The notes: generated from the letters alone by a model not told the origin. A stretch of 64,000 nucleotides of DNA from Haloferula rosea (GCF_016595525.1 NZ_JAENII010000006.1:202780-266779), one strand, 5' to 3'; shown: positions 1 through 11,280, counted from the first letter of the stretch. A program made the numbers and translations.

Positions 1-147
1 ACTGACCATTTCCACGGTATGCGCCGATCTCGGGGGCTTCCCGCGAAATTCGCGCTTTTTTGTTAACGAAGCGTTCCGGGCCACCATTACCAGCATCCGA
101 CCCCAGTCGGGCCACGTGGTCCGACTGCTTCAGATTCTCAAGCGACC

Positions 148-1026
148 ATGATTCCCCAATCGACCATTCCCGGCGTCTCCTCCCTGGTTCCAATCCTTGC
201 CCTTTCGGGTGCCTTGGGTGCGAGCGCGCTCACCATCAGCGTGAATTTCCATGTGGGAGACGATGGAGCCAACCAAGCGGACCATGAACTCACCGGTAGC
301 GAGTCGGCTGGCATCGACGGCAATACCAGCTGGAACAATGTCAATGTGGGCAATGGTGCGACGAACGCTGCCGCCGCACAAATATTCGCCACTACGACCT
401 TGGCTGATGATGGTGGCAACAGCTCGGCAGCCACCCTCAGCTCAACCCTGACCAACTCGGCGACGGCCGCCACCTGGTTCGTCGGTTATGCAGCCAGCCA
501 GGCGTCGCTCAAAGGGGAACTGTCCAATGGCATCTCGGACGACAACCTCTTCAATTCCTACCTCGCCTTGAACGGTGCTCATGGCGATGGCACTCCTCAG
601 GACAACTTTCAGCTTACCATTTCCGGCCTGGGCACCAATTTCACGACCAACGGCTACAATGTGATCATCTACTCGGACTCGGACCGCCGCAATACGGGCA
701 GCAACGTGCGCCGGAGTGAGTTCCTCGTCACACCAAGTGGTGGCTCGGGAACCACCGTATTCGTCGAAGATGACGATCCAGCGACGACACCGAACATCTT
801 CAACGGCACCTACCTCTTGAGCGACAACAGCGAAACCGGAGCGGACTACTCGAATTACACGATTGTCAGTGGCCTGACCGCCAGCGGTTTCACCATCGAT
901 ATCGAGTCGCCCGACGGTGGCCGTGGTGCCATCAGTGGCTTCCAGATCGTTGCGATCCCCGAGCCATCAACGATCGGGCTCCTCGGATTCGGGTTGTTGG
1001 GGTTGGGCCTGCGCCGGCGCCGATAG
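148..1026 (+). CDS. PEP-CTERM sorting domain protein
   Basis: The 292-residue product has an N-terminal hydrophobic export signal (about residues 10-28). The body is rich in Ser, Thr, Asn and Gly and looks like a beta-sandwich. The C-terminus carries a PEP-CTERM sorting tag: the motif IPEPST, a Gly/Leu transmembrane stretch, then RRRR at the very end. In this family the tag is cleaved by an exosortase/archaeosortase on export, and the protein ends up in the envelope or extracellular matrix. No exosortase gene is in the window. The central region contains no enzyme motif I recognise. The following sigma/FecR pair lies on the same strand 95 bases downstream but has its own start, so shared transcription is possible but not shown. 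Confidence 0.85.
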   Translation: MIPQSTIPGVSSLVPILALSGALGASALTISVNFHVGDDGANQADHELTGSESAGIDGNTSWNNVNVGNGATNAAAAQIFATTTLADDGGNSSAATLSSTLTNSATAATWFVGYAASQASLKGELSNGISDDNLFNSYLALNGAHGDGTPQDNFQLTISGLGTNFTTNGYNVIIYSDSDRRNTGSNVRRSEFLVTPSGGSGTTVFVEDDDPATTPNIFNGTYLLSDNSETGADYSNYTIVSGLTASGFTIDIESPDGGRGAISGFQIVAIPEPSTIGLLGFGLLGLGLRRRR

Positions 1027-1121
1027 ATTCCCTTGACCGCCCCATCCCCGGTTTCTGATGAATGAACGTCCGCCTTGTCGATGAGACGGATTTCCCGACG
1101 TGACCCGCTACTCCGAACCTT

Positions 1122-1658
1122 GTGAAGACCGAACCGGCTCAGTTCGTTTCCCTGCTGATTGATCATCAGGAGATCATCCGGTCGTTCATCATCACGCAGA
1201 TCCCGGGAAGTCCCGATGTCCGGGACATCCTGCAGGAAGTCAACATCGTCCTTTGGGAGAAGCGGGCTTCCTTCAAGCTGGGCACCAATTTCGGGGCATG
1301 GGCCTGTTCGATCGCCCGTTTCAAGGTGCTTGAGCACTGGCGCAAGGAGGCCCGCCGCCGTGGTGTGCTTGTTTTCAACGACGAGTTGAGCACGTCTCTC
1401 GCGGACAAGACACAGGACCGTGATCCTGGGTTGATCGAAGAACAGCGGGAGGCGCTTGAGCACTGCATGTCGAAGTTGTCCGAAAAAAACCGCCGCTTGT
1501 TGGAAGTTCGCTATTCGTCGCGAAGCGGTGGGCTGGAGAAGCTCACCAAGGATACGGGTCGTACCAATCAATCCCTCCGCGTCACCCTGTTCAGGCTCCG
1601 TACATCCTTGCGGAACTGCGTTCGTTCCTACCTGTTTGCGAAAGGAGAATTGTCATGA
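1122..1658 (+). CDS. ECF-type RNA polymerase sigma factor
   Basis: This 178-residue protein has the two-domain layout of ECF sigma-70 factors. Region 2 lies around residues 12-75 (DVRDILQEVNIVLW, then FGAWACSIARFKVLEHWRK). A region 4 helix-turn-helix lies around residues 115-165 (LSEKNRRLLEVRY, then SLRVTLFRLRTSLRNCV). The translation start is a GTG. The stop overlaps the ATG of the next gene in an ATGA, so it is translationally coupled to the FecR-like protein that probably controls it. The style resembles the Rhodopirellula/Verrucomicrobium ECF group common in Planctomycetes and Verrucomicrobia. Target promoters are unknown; the adjacent PEP-CTERM gene is one candidate. Confidence 0.9.
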   Translation: MKTEPAQFVSLLIDHQEIIRSFIITQIPGSPDVRDILQEVNIVLWEKRASFKLGTNFGAWACSIARFKVLEHWRKEARRRGVLVFNDELSTSLADKTQDRDPGLIEEQREALEHCMSKLSEKNRRLLEVRYSSRSGGLEKLTKDTGRTNQSLRVTLFRLRTSLRNCVRSYLFAKGELS

Positions 1659-3187
1659 ATCCCGATGAGTTCGAGAAATCGGTTTGGTCTCTGCTGGACG
1701 GGAGTCTGGACGAAGAAGGGTTCCGGAAATTGGAGGAGTTCCTCATCGAGCAGGATGAGGCGCAGGAGCAATTCGTGAGGATGGTGGATCTTCATGGGAT
1801 CCTGATCCAGAAGCTCTCGGATCAAGGGGCCCCGCCCAGTGTGTTTTCGATGGACGAGGTGGTTCGTCGTCAGAAGCGCCGCTATTTCAAGCAGTCGGCG
1901 ATGGCCGCCGCGGCCGTACTGGTGCTCGTGGCGATGGTCATGAAGGGCGTCTTCATGAAACCCGCGGAGCCGCTGCTGACCATCCGGCACAGTGAGGATG
2001 CGGTCTTCCAAGTGACGCATGCGAGTGAGGAGGATGGAGACGGAGGCGGATTGACGCTCGAGAAGGGGTCAAGGCTCCAGCTCAGTCAAGGTGGAGTGGA
2101 GTTGACCCTCCAGAGCGGCGTCCAGGCGCTGGTCCGTGCTCCGGCGGACCTGACGCTTCACGATGACGATCGGATCTACCAGAGTTTGGGGATTTCACAC
2201 TTCGTGGTGCCACCTTCGGGGGTGGGCTTTCAGGTGCAGACTCCCGACCTGCTGGTGACGGACCTGGGCACCGAGTTCGGAGTGATTTCGAGTCCGGATG
2301 AGCTCGATCAGGTCCACCTGTTCAAGGGGAAGGTGGTGGTCGAGAACCATTGGGGGGTGAGGCACAAGGAACGGTTGGAGGGTCTCCAGTCGAGGCGTGC
2401 CGGTCCGGCGGGTCGATTGAACCCCGTCGACTCCCGGCCCGAGCTCTTCATGACCTCGCTTGAGGACAAGCCCTCCTATCTTCGCCTGAGTTTCGATGAT
2501 CTGAAGCGGGACGAGTTCGTGATTTCGGGCAACCACCCGGATGCTCCTGGCATCAGGGCCACCCTGTTGGACAGCACGAGGGAGGACAAGCGCCCGGGTA
2601 TCGTGGCGGGGAAATTCGGAAAGGCCCTGGAGTTGCACGGTCATGGAGGATGCGTGCAGACCAACTGGCCGGGAATCTCGGGCAGATCACCACGCTCCGT
2701 GGCATTCTGGGTGAAGCTTCCCGCGGAAATCGAAGGACCCCACAAGCAACGGGGCTTCCTGACTTGGGGAGATACCGATATCGAAGCCGGCAAGTTTGAA
2801 TTGATCGTCAACCGCCACCGGAGCATCGGACCGTGGGGAGCGATCCGCTTCGATTGCGGCAAGGGACATGTCGTCGGTGAAACCAATCTCTACGATGGGG
2901 AATGGCATCACGTCGCCGTCGTCATGGGAGGAGTCGTCGATCCTGCTTCCGGCATGAAGGTTCAGCTCTACGTGGACGGCGAGCTCGAAACGATCACGGG
3001 ATTCCTGCGCAACGAGCCGGACACCATTCCCGGCACCGATGAGAGCTCCTGGATGAGCGTCGGGCGCTACTTGCATGCCGGAAGCCCGAATGAAGGCTAC
3101 CTGATCGGCACTCTGGATGAGCTCTACGTCTTTTCAGGAGCCCTGACGCAAGCGGATATCCGTCAGGTCATGAACGGCGACTGGTAG
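1655..3187 (+). CDS. FecR-domain / LamG-domain membrane protein (anti-sigma partner)
   Basis: This protein has 510 residues. The N-terminal about 70 residues are acidic and cytosolic in character, as expected for the sigma-binding part of a FecR-type regulator. A transmembrane helix follows at about residues 77-98. A FecR-like beta domain comes next (about 105-250; motifs LGTEFGV and VHLFKGKVVVEN are typical). A LamG/concanavalin-like lectin domain occupies about 285-508 and ends in DELYVFSGALTQADI. A good Shine-Dalgarno (AAAGGAG) sits 7 bases before the ATG, inside the end of the sigma gene, and the two genes overlap by ATGA. By analogy with FecR it senses an outside signal, here perhaps a carbohydrate bound by the LamG domain, and controls the sigma factor. 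The ligand is unknown. Confidence 0.85.
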   Translation: MNPDEFEKSVWSLLDGSLDEEGFRKLEEFLIEQDEAQEQFVRMVDLHGILIQKLSDQGAPPSVFSMDEVVRRQKRRYFKQSAMAAAAVLVLVAMVMKGVFMKPAEPLLTIRHSEDAVFQVTHASEEDGDGGGLTLEKGSRLQLSQGGVELTLQSGVQALVRAPADLTLHDDDRIYQSLGISHFVVPPSGVGFQVQTPDLLVTDLGTEFGVISSPDELDQVHLFKGKVVVENHWGVRHKERLEGLQSRRAGPAGRLNPVDSRPELFMTSLEDKPSYLRLSFDDLKRDEFVISGNHPDAPGIRATLLDSTREDKRPGIVAGKFGKALELHGHGGCVQTNWPGISGRSPRSVAFWVKLPAEIEGPHKQRGFLTWGDTDIEAGKFELIVNRHRSIGPWGAIRFDCGKGHVVGETNLYDGEWHHVAVVMGGVVDPASGMKVQLYVDGELETITGFLRNEPDTIPGTDESSWMSVGRYLHAGSPNEGYLIGTLDELYVFSGALTQADIRQVMNGDW

Positions 3188-3202
3188 ACCGGCGGTCGGT
3201 GG

Positions 3203-5248
3203 TCAGGCCCGGTCGATCGTGGGGGCGGGCTGCTTCTCGATCAGCGCTTCGAGGGCCCGATGCTTGTGGCTCAGATCAGGATCTTCCTGGAGGACTTGTT
3301 CGGCGAGGGCACGCGCTTCGCGGAGGAGGACGGTATCGGCGAGGAAGTCGGGGAAGCGGAAGTCGCCAAGGCCGCTCTGCATGGTGCCGAGCACGTCACC
3401 CGGACCGCGGAGGCGCAGGTCCTCTTCCGCGATCTGGAAACCGTCACTGGTCTTCTCCATCACACCCAGCTTGTCGACGGCTCCCTCGGTCTTGCCGTCG
3501 CTGATGAGGATGCAGTAGCTGGTGTGCTCACCGCGGCCGATCCTGCCTCGTAGCTGGTGGAGCTGTGCCAGGCCGAAGCGTTCGGCGTGATGGATGACCA
3601 TGAGGTTGGCATTCGGGACATCGACGCCGACCTCGATCACCGAGGTGGCGACGAGCACATCGATCTCGTGGGCCCGGAAACGCCGCATGATGTCCTCTTT
3701 CTCTTCCGGGCTGAGTTTGCCGTGGAGCAGTCCGACTTCGTATTTGCTCAGGCGTTTGCGCCACTTCTCGACCGCTTCGGTGGCGGATTGGATCTTCAGG
3801 GATTCGCTTTCCTCGACCAGAGGATAGACGAGGTAGGCCTGTCGGCCGGCTGCGAGTTGATCCTTCACGAAGCGGTTGAGGTCGGTCTGCTTCGGCTTCA
3901 TCCGCAGGGCGGTGATCATCTTCCCGCGACCGGCGGGACGCTCATCGAGGATGGAGACATCGAGGTCGCCATAGATGGTCATGGTCAAGGTGCGGGGGAT
4001 GGGGGTGGCGGTCATCACCAGCACATCGGGAGTGACTCCCTGCGCGATGAGACGCCCGCGCTGCATCACGCCGAATTTGTGCTGCTCGTCGATGACGATC
4101 AGTCCGAGATCGGAGAACAGGGCGTCATCGAAGAGCAGGGCATGGGTGCCGATGAGGATCTGGGGGTCACCCTCGAGATCGAGGTGGGTTCCTTCCTGGC
4201 GGTCGGCGGTCCGCAGGGCGACGCGGACGCCGAGCGGCTCGAGCCATTTCTGGAAGGTCAGGAAGTGCTGTTCGGCGAGAATCTGGGTGGGGGCCATGAG
4301 GGCCGCCTGGGCGCCCGAATCCACGGCCATGAGCATGGCGGCCATGGCCACGAAGGTCTTGCCGGATCCGACGTCACCCTGGAGGAGCCGGTTCATCGGG
4401 TGGGGTTGCCGCATGTCGGCGATGATCTCCTTGATCGAACGCTTCTGGGCACCGGTGAGGTCGAAGGGGAGCTTGTGGTAGAACTCGGTGAGCAGGGCGG
4501 TCTTCTTGCCCATGATGCGTCCATCGCGGGCGTGATGGCGGGCACGACGCCAGACGACCTGAAGCTGAAGCGCGAAGAATTCCTCGAGGGCGAAGCGCCT
4601 GCGCGCGGCCTCGCTCTGTTCGATGGATTCGGGAAAATGGACTTCGCGATAGGCCTCCGCGGCGGGATAGGTGGGGTCGACTTCGTAGGGGGGAGCCAGC
4701 GAGGCGGGATCGACCGCCTGAAGCGTCAAATACTGGATTTCTCGTAGACGCCTCTGGGGGATGCCGGAGATGTTGCGATAGATCGGGACGATCCGTTCGA
4801 GGTGGATCGAGGGTCCGGAGTCCTCCTTGATGACTTCGAAGTCGGGATGGTCGATGACGAGTCGGCCCTGGGATTCCTTCGGCTTGCCGTGGAGGATGAC
4901 TTCCTGTCCCGCAGCAAGCACCTTGCTGAGGAAGGGCATGTTGAACCAGCGGCAGGTCAGTGTGGAAGGCCCCATGGCGGGGTTCCCGGAGGTGTCGGAC
5001 ACCACGGCTTCGTAGAAGCGGACGCGGGGGCCGAAGCGGTTGCGGGTGTCGATGACAGTACCACGGATGCAGACGGCCGTGCCGCCGGCCATGGCGGGAA
5101 AGGCGTCAAATCTACGACGATCCTCGTAGCGGCGCGGAAGGTGGTCGAGCAGCTGGCGTGGGCTGCCGATGCCGACGGCGGCGAGGGCCTGGGTTTCCTT
5201 ACCGGTGAGGAAGTCCGCGGTCGAGAGCTCGGTGTCGGCGTGCAGCAC
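3203..5248 (-). CDS. recG: ATP-dependent DNA helicase RecG
   Basis: This 681-residue protein is full length for RecG, which drives branch migration and fork reversal during recombination and replication restart. The wedge/OB domain is at about residues 55-150. Helicase motif I (GDVGSGKT, 291-298) and motif II (DEQH, 387-390) are intact, followed by motif III (VMTATPIPRTL). Motifs V/VI lie in the second RecA domain (VIEVGVDVPNANLMVI and QLRGRIGRGEHTSYCIL). The start is GTG, 12 bases after the stop of the upstream pseudokinase-like gene on the same strand, so the two are probably one transcript. Nothing suggests decay. Confidence 0.96.
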   Translation of the reverse strand: MLHADTELSTADFLTGKETQALAAVGIGSPRQLLDHLPRRYEDRRRFDAFPAMAGGTAVCIRGTVIDTRNRFGPRVRFYEAVVSDTSGNPAMGPSTLTCRWFNMPFLSKVLAAGQEVILHGKPKESQGRLVIDHPDFEVIKEDSGPSIHLERIVPIYRNISGIPQRRLREIQYLTLQAVDPASLAPPYEVDPTYPAAEAYREVHFPESIEQSEAARRRFALEEFFALQLQVVWRRARHHARDGRIMGKKTALLTEFYHKLPFDLTGAQKRSIKEIIADMRQPHPMNRLLQGDVGSGKTFVAMAAMLMAVDSGAQAALMAPTQILAEQHFLTFQKWLEPLGVRVALRTADRQEGTHLDLEGDPQILIGTHALLFDDALFSDLGLIVIDEQHKFGVMQRGRLIAQGVTPDVLVMTATPIPRTLTMTIYGDLDVSILDERPAGRGKMITALRMKPKQTDLNRFVKDQLAAGRQAYLVYPLVEESESLKIQSATEAVEKWRKRLSKYEVGLLHGKLSPEEKEDIMRRFRAHEIDVLVATSVIEVGVDVPNANLMVIHHAERFGLAQLHQLRGRIGRGEHTSYCILISDGKTEGAVDKLGVMEKTSDGFQIAEEDLRLRGPGDVLGTMQSGLGDFRFPDFLADTVLLREARALAEQVLQEDPDLSHKHRALEALIEKQPAPTIDRA

Positions 5249-5260
5249 GGTGGATCAGGT

Positions 5261-6607
5261 CTATTCTCCCAGACGTTCGATCTGTTCGGGGCGGTTGAGC
5301 TCGATCAGGAGGCCGCCGGATTCCTTCACGACCTTGCCGGTGACCCGGATTTCGGCGCCGGTGAATTGCTTCAGCCACGGCAGTTTGACGGCTTTGATGG
5401 AGGTGCGATGGCGGATACCGATGATCCCGTCCCGCGGTGCTCCTTCAAAAATGAGATAGGTGGTCTTTTTCGACCTAGATTGGCGCACGACCTTGATCGG
5501 ACCTTCGACGGTGAAAGGCTCGCCGACGGTCGGGGAGACCGGGGCGTCGGCAGACTGTGCTTCCTCGGCGAGAGCCAGTGCCCGGGCGGAGGCTGCTTCT
5601 GCCGGGCTGAGTTTCCGGGTGGGTTCGGCCGCCTCGTCCTTGTCCATGCCGATGGAAATCGGAGGTGGGACTTGTCGCTCACGGGTGGCCTGCCAACCGA
5701 CAAAGGCCAGGGCGCTGGTGGTGAGGACGCCGGCGACGATCCATGGCCAGATCGTGGTGGAACTCTTCGATGGGAGGGGTTGCCCGCTTGCCGGAATGGT
5801 CTGAGGGCCACTGGGCGCTGGGGCTGGGCGCACTCCCTGCAGGGTGGGGGTGGGCGTCGCCGAGGGAGGGCCTTCATGGAGGGCAACTCGGGCCTGCTCG
5901 AGGCTCCATTGGTCCGGATTCTTGCGCAGGGCCTTGAACCACCAGCCCAGCCCGTCGCCCGCTGAATCCGGAACGACGCTGTTCTTCCAGCCGGTGACTT
6001 CCTCAATCATGTCGACGATGGGCCGGAGCCCGCTGCGTTCGTCGGCGCTTCCGAGCCATCGAAGGGGAGAGATCCAGAAGGTGACCTTGCGGTCGGATTC
6101 AGCACCCCCGAGGATGATGGAGAGGGGGTGGGTTTCGATCCAGATGGTCTCTTCCTGAAAGGTTTCGGAGAGGATCTGGGAGCATTCCAGGGCCAGATCG
6201 GCCAGTGCCTTCGCGGATGGAGGGCTGAGGGGGCGGATCTTGAGGCGCTCCGAGAGAGGTTCGCCCTCGTGCCACTCGGTGACGAGGAATGGCATGCCGT
6301 CGACCGGGTCCGTGCCTCCATTCATCACGCGGCGCAGAGCGGGGTGTTCGACCTCCATCAGGCGGCGAACGGCGATGTCGTAGGCAATGCGCTCTTCTTC
6401 TTCCAATCCGCCTCCGTCCACGCCGAAGGGGAAGAAGCGTCTCAGGACGACATCGCAGTCGGACTCGCGGTCATGGGCCCGGAAGACCACACCGCTGGCA
6501 TCTTGTGCGAGGATATCCTGAATTTCGTAGCGACTGTTCACGAATCGAGGAAGATTCGTAGAGCGTTTGGCGGGCGATGGCCAGCAAGAGAATTCGCGGC
6601 GAGCCAT
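5261..6607 (-). CDS. Membrane-anchored pseudokinase-like protein with C-terminal OB-like domain
   Basis: With the start chosen here the protein has 448 residues. About residues 22-240 follow the order of a Ser/Thr kinase fold (NSRYEIQDILAQ, then VEHPALRRV, then MPFLVTEWHEGEPLSERL). The key residues are missing: no GxGxxG loop, the VAIK lysine is Arg in VVLRRFF, and the HRDxxxxN loop is replaced by THPLSIILGG. It is therefore probably a pseudokinase. A Pro-rich linker leads to one transmembrane helix (about 284-305) and a C-terminal beta-rich segment (about 365-448) resembling an OB fold. The frame is open up to 6802. An ATG at 6628 and a GTG at 6541, just before NSRYEIQ, are alternative starts; longer versions would run into the divergent gene at 6666. 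It lies immediately upstream of recG. Confidence 0.6.
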   Translation of the reverse strand: MARREFSCWPSPAKRSTNLPRFVNSRYEIQDILAQDASGVVFRAHDRESDCDVVLRRFFPFGVDGGGLEEEERIAYDIAVRRLMEVEHPALRRVMNGGTDPVDGMPFLVTEWHEGEPLSERLKIRPLSPPSAKALADLALECSQILSETFQEETIWIETHPLSIILGGAESDRKVTFWISPLRWLGSADERSGLRPIVDMIEEVTGWKNSVVPDSAGDGLGWWFKALRKNPDQWSLEQARVALHEGPPSATPTPTLQGVRPAPAPSGPQTIPASGQPLPSKSSTTIWPWIVAGVLTTSALAFVGWQATRERQVPPPISIGMDKDEAAEPTRKLSPAEAASARALALAEEAQSADAPVSPTVGEPFTVEGPIKVVRQSRSKKTTYLIFEGAPRDGIIGIRHRTSIKAVKLPWLKQFTGAEIRVTGKVVKESGGLLIELNRPEQIERLGE

Positions 6608-6665
6608 CACGACGCAACTTTTGCTCATGGGTTGGGTTTCCCACTTTGAACATCCCCACAAGACC

Positions 6666-7358
6666 ATGAAAATCATTCCACTCCTACTCATCACCGTTCT
6701 CGGCCTTCCGCTTCTCGCTGCACCTCCGGGTGCCCAAGGTCGAGGGAAGGGCGGAGCCGCAAAGATCCGAGGCGGCGTACCGCTGGAAGAACGGGCGGCC
6801 ATGAAGGAAGAAGCGCTGCTGGATCATCTCGACACGCACAAGTGGAAGCAGGATCCCGAAGCCACGGACAAGCGCCCGGAGAACCTCGGCGAGTATCTCA
6901 ACCGCACCTATCAACGCATCGTGCGTCTGCTTCATCACGGCGCCCTCACCGAGAAGGACGGACTTGCTTTCAAGATGACCCACACGGACATCACCACGAA
7001 GGGCAAGTCGATGCGTGCCCAAGGCGAGTTGACCTCCGAGCAGAAAGAGGAAATCCGTGGTGAGCTGGATACGCTGAACGACGACATCAATGCTGCGCTG
7101 AAAGCCGCGGAAGAGGGCTCCGAACGCAGCCCGATCCTGAACCGGGTGCAGCATCGGTTCGAAGAGCAGATCGAGTTCGGCGTGCGTTCCGGACGGCTGT
7201 CGAATGGCGAGGCGAGCCGACTCAAGCGCAAGGTCGCCAAGCTGGCCGAAATCGAGGAAAAAGCGAAGGACGGAGGCCTGAGCACCCGGGAGCGTGAAAA
7301 GCTCTTCGAGGAGGCGAAGGAAATCGGCCGTGAGCTGCGCGAAGATCTTCTCGACTGA
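6666..7358 (+). CDS. Secreted charged helical protein of unknown function
   Basis: This 230-residue protein begins with a clear signal peptide (MKIIPLLLITVLGLPLLAAP, probable cleavage near residue 20). The mature part is highly charged and almost entirely helical (for example EEIRGELDTLNDDINAALKAAEEG, abbreviated here from about residues 135-160), with no recognisable enzyme motif. I chose the ATG at 6666 because the signal peptide begins there, although the frame is open from 6567. It is divergent from the pseudokinase-like gene. A strong hairpin follows 26 bases after the stop, so it is probably monocistronic. Periplasmic location is inferred from the signal peptide only. Confidence 0.7.
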   Translation: MKIIPLLLITVLGLPLLAAPPGAQGRGKGGAAKIRGGVPLEERAAMKEEALLDHLDTHKWKQDPEATDKRPENLGEYLNRTYQRIVRLLHHGALTEKDGLAFKMTHTDITTKGKSMRAQGELTSEQKEEIRGELDTLNDDINAALKAAEEGSERSPILNRVQHRFEEQIEFGVRSGRLSNGEASRLKRKVAKLAEIEEKAKDGGLSTREREKLFEEAKEIGRELREDLLD

Positions 7359-7384
7359 CAATTGAGGTTCAGTCGGTAAGGGAT

Positions 7385-7414
7385 GGGCCACTGCTGCGAA
7401 GGCGGCAGTGGCCC
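7385..7414 (+). terminator. Hairpin, probable transcription terminator
   Basis: A 13-bp stem (7385-7397 with 7402-7414, one G-T wobble) has a 4-base loop and lies 26 bases after the stop of the secreted-protein gene. The T-tract after it is weak, so termination may be partial or Rho-assisted. Confidence 0.6.
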
Positions 7415-7544
7415 TTGTGCGCAAAAACAAACACGGTTTTAGGCCGTTCGCGGGGTTTGATGGTAATTTTTACGTGCCTTTAGGCATTTTCGCGGTTTCC
7501 ATCCCGCCGCCCGGCGGAGCTTCCCTCCGCGGATCCCACGCATC

Positions 7545-9344
<1,800 letters not shown>

Positions 9345-9483
9345 ATGCGGGTGACTGCCTCGGATTGAGGGGCTTGTACAAGTCCTGATCGGGCTGGAGC
9401 TGGTAGAGGCGGTCGGGTGGTGCCCGATTGGCAGAGATTTTGCTGGCAGCGTGGCTCTGAATGTGACGGTTTCGTCACAACCC

Positions 9484-11274
9484 ATGACGCTGCTTTCGTC
9501 GCTCTCGCTACCGTCCGTCGTTTTTGGGATCCTGCAGGTGCTAGGCGCCTTGGGGGTCTTCCTTTTCGGCATGAAAATCATGTCGGAAGGCGTCCAGCGG
9601 GTCGCCGGGAAACGGATGAGGCAGGCATTGGCCGGCGTCACCAGCAACCGATTCAGCGGGATCGTGACGGGCTTCCTGACCACCACGCTGGTCCAGTCCT
9701 CCTCCGCGACCACGGTGCTGGTGGTTTCGTTCGTGAATGCCGGGCTTCTGACCCTGGTTCAGTCCATCGGCGTGGTCATGGGGGCGAACCTCGGCACCAC
9801 CGTGACGGCCTGGATTGTCGCCCTGATCGGCAAGTTCAGTGTCTCCAGTGTGGCGCTGCCGCTGATCGGCGTGGGTCTTCCCTTCGTCTTCATTGGCAAG
9901 GACAAGGCCAAGAGCTGGGGCGAGACCCTGTTGGGCTTCGGACTCGTTTTCTTCGGCCTGGGGCTGCTCAAGGACTCCGTGCCCGACCTGCGGGAGCTGA
10001 TGAAGACCGACCCAGGGACCGCCGATGCCATCCGCAATGTGGTGACCTGGATGGGTGATCGGGGATTTGCCTCGACCGTCCTTTATCTCTTCGGAGGCAT
10101 CATCCTGACTCTGATGGTCCAGTCGTCCTCGGCGGCGATGGCGATTACCATCACCTGTGCGCTGAATGGTTGGCTCGGTGACCTTTCGGATCCCATGCTG
10201 GTCTTCCGGAACTCGGCGGCGATCGTGCTGGGTGAGAACATCGGCACCACGGTTACGGCGTGGCTGGCTTCGCTGGGGGCCAATATCCACGCCAAACGCG
10301 CCGCACGAGCCCACTTCACCTTCAACGTGATCGGGGTGCTGTGGATGCTGGTCGCCTTTGTTCCCTTCACGGCGATGGCATGGAATCTCGCCGGGCACTT
10401 GCCCGAGGGCCTTCGTTCGGCATCAAAGGGTTTCCAGACCTCGGAGATCGCGTTTGCGACCGCCATTTTTCACACCTCATTCAACTTCATCAACATCTGC
10501 CTTCTGGTGTGGTTCGTGCCGCACATCACCCGACTGGTCGAGTGGTGGGTGCGGGACACTTCCCCGACCGCGGGAGAGTCGCGCCTGAAGTACATTTCTC
10601 AGGGTCTGGTGGATCTGGGTGAGGTGAATCTCGCCGAGGCGGAGAAGGCCACGCAGAGGATGAGCGAGCTGACCTCGCGCATGTATGATGGATTCGTCCA
10701 CGTGCTCAACCAGCCCCATGAAGATCTCTCCGAGACCGTTGCCTCGCTGAAGGAGATCGAGGACCAGTGTGACGAACTGCTTCACGACATCACGGCGTAT
10801 TTGATCCAGTGCTCTTCTCATGAGATCGGCTCGGAGAATGCCCAGCGCATCACCTCGATGCTGCGTGTGGTGTCGGAGTATGAGGAAGCCAGCGATCGGA
10901 TCTACCGCCTGGTGAAGATCGTGCAGCGGAAGTATGAGAAGAGCCGTAGTTTCTCCGAGGAGCAGCACGTGGAGCTTACCGAGATCTGTTCGCAAGTCCG
11001 TGCCATCCTCGATTTGAGTGGCCAATCCCTCACCTCAGCGAACAAGCAGATGCTTGAGACGGCGAACCAACTCGAGGACCAGATCGACCGTCTGCGCAAG
11101 GCGCACAACAAGCGGGCGGTGCGTCGCATGAAGCAGGGGGATGCCGTCCAGACGGAAATGCTCTTCACGGAGATCAACAACCACCTCGAAGCAGTCGGGA
11201 ATCACGCCCTGAACATCATCCAGTGTGCGGAAGTGGTGGGCGGACCGGCATCCGTGGCCCCTGTGGACGTGTGA
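9484..11274 (+). CDS. Na/Pi cotransporter family protein with PhoU-like C-terminal domain
   Basis: With this start the protein has 596 residues. The N-terminal about 360 residues are multi-spanning membrane segments with the two inverted QSSSA repeats of the NptA/SLC34-like family (TTTLVQSSSATTVLVV and LTLMVQSSSAAMAITI). A cytoplasmic helical PhoU-like domain follows (about 375-590, including EEYEEASDRIYRLVKI). The predicted role is sodium-coupled phosphate movement at the inner membrane, regulated through the PhoU-like tail. A GTG at 9451 is an alternative start. The gene converges with the minus-strand gene ending at 11281, only 6 bases away. Confidence 0.88.
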   Translation: MTLLSSLSLPSVVFGILQVLGALGVFLFGMKIMSEGVQRVAGKRMRQALAGVTSNRFSGIVTGFLTTTLVQSSSATTVLVVSFVNAGLLTLVQSIGVVMGANLGTTVTAWIVALIGKFSVSSVALPLIGVGLPFVFIGKDKAKSWGETLLGFGLVFFGLGLLKDSVPDLRELMKTDPGTADAIRNVVTWMGDRGFASTVLYLFGGIILTLMVQSSSAAMAITITCALNGWLGDLSDPMLVFRNSAAIVLGENIGTTVTAWLASLGANIHAKRAARAHFTFNVIGVLWMLVAFVPFTAMAWNLAGHLPEGLRSASKGFQTSEIAFATAIFHTSFNFINICLLVWFVPHITRLVEWWVRDTSPTAGESRLKYISQGLVDLGEVNLAEAEKATQRMSELTSRMYDGFVHVLNQPHEDLSETVASLKEIEDQCDELLHDITAYLIQCSSHEIGSENAQRITSMLRVVSEYEEASDRIYRLVKIVQRKYEKSRSFSEEQHVELTEICSQVRAILDLSGQSLTSANKQMLETANQLEDQIDRLRKAHNKRAVRRMKQGDAVQTEMLFTEINNHLEAVGNHALNIIQCAEVVGGPASVAPVDV

Positions 11275-11280
11275 GACCGG

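Noticed and set aside
42..61. Short inverted repeat followed by T residues at the left edge
   Set aside because: The stem is about 4 bp and no gene end is visible upstream in the window, so I cannot support a terminator.
2200..2225. A PPSG-encoding segment in the FecR gene, similar to the hsdM repeat
   Set aside because: No second arm or palindrome is nearby; the likeness is only a few codons.
3557..4747. A 396-residue plus-strand open frame opposite recG
   Set aside because: It is the complement of recG codons, Gly/His/Asp-rich without any domain, while the minus-strand frame has all RecG motifs.
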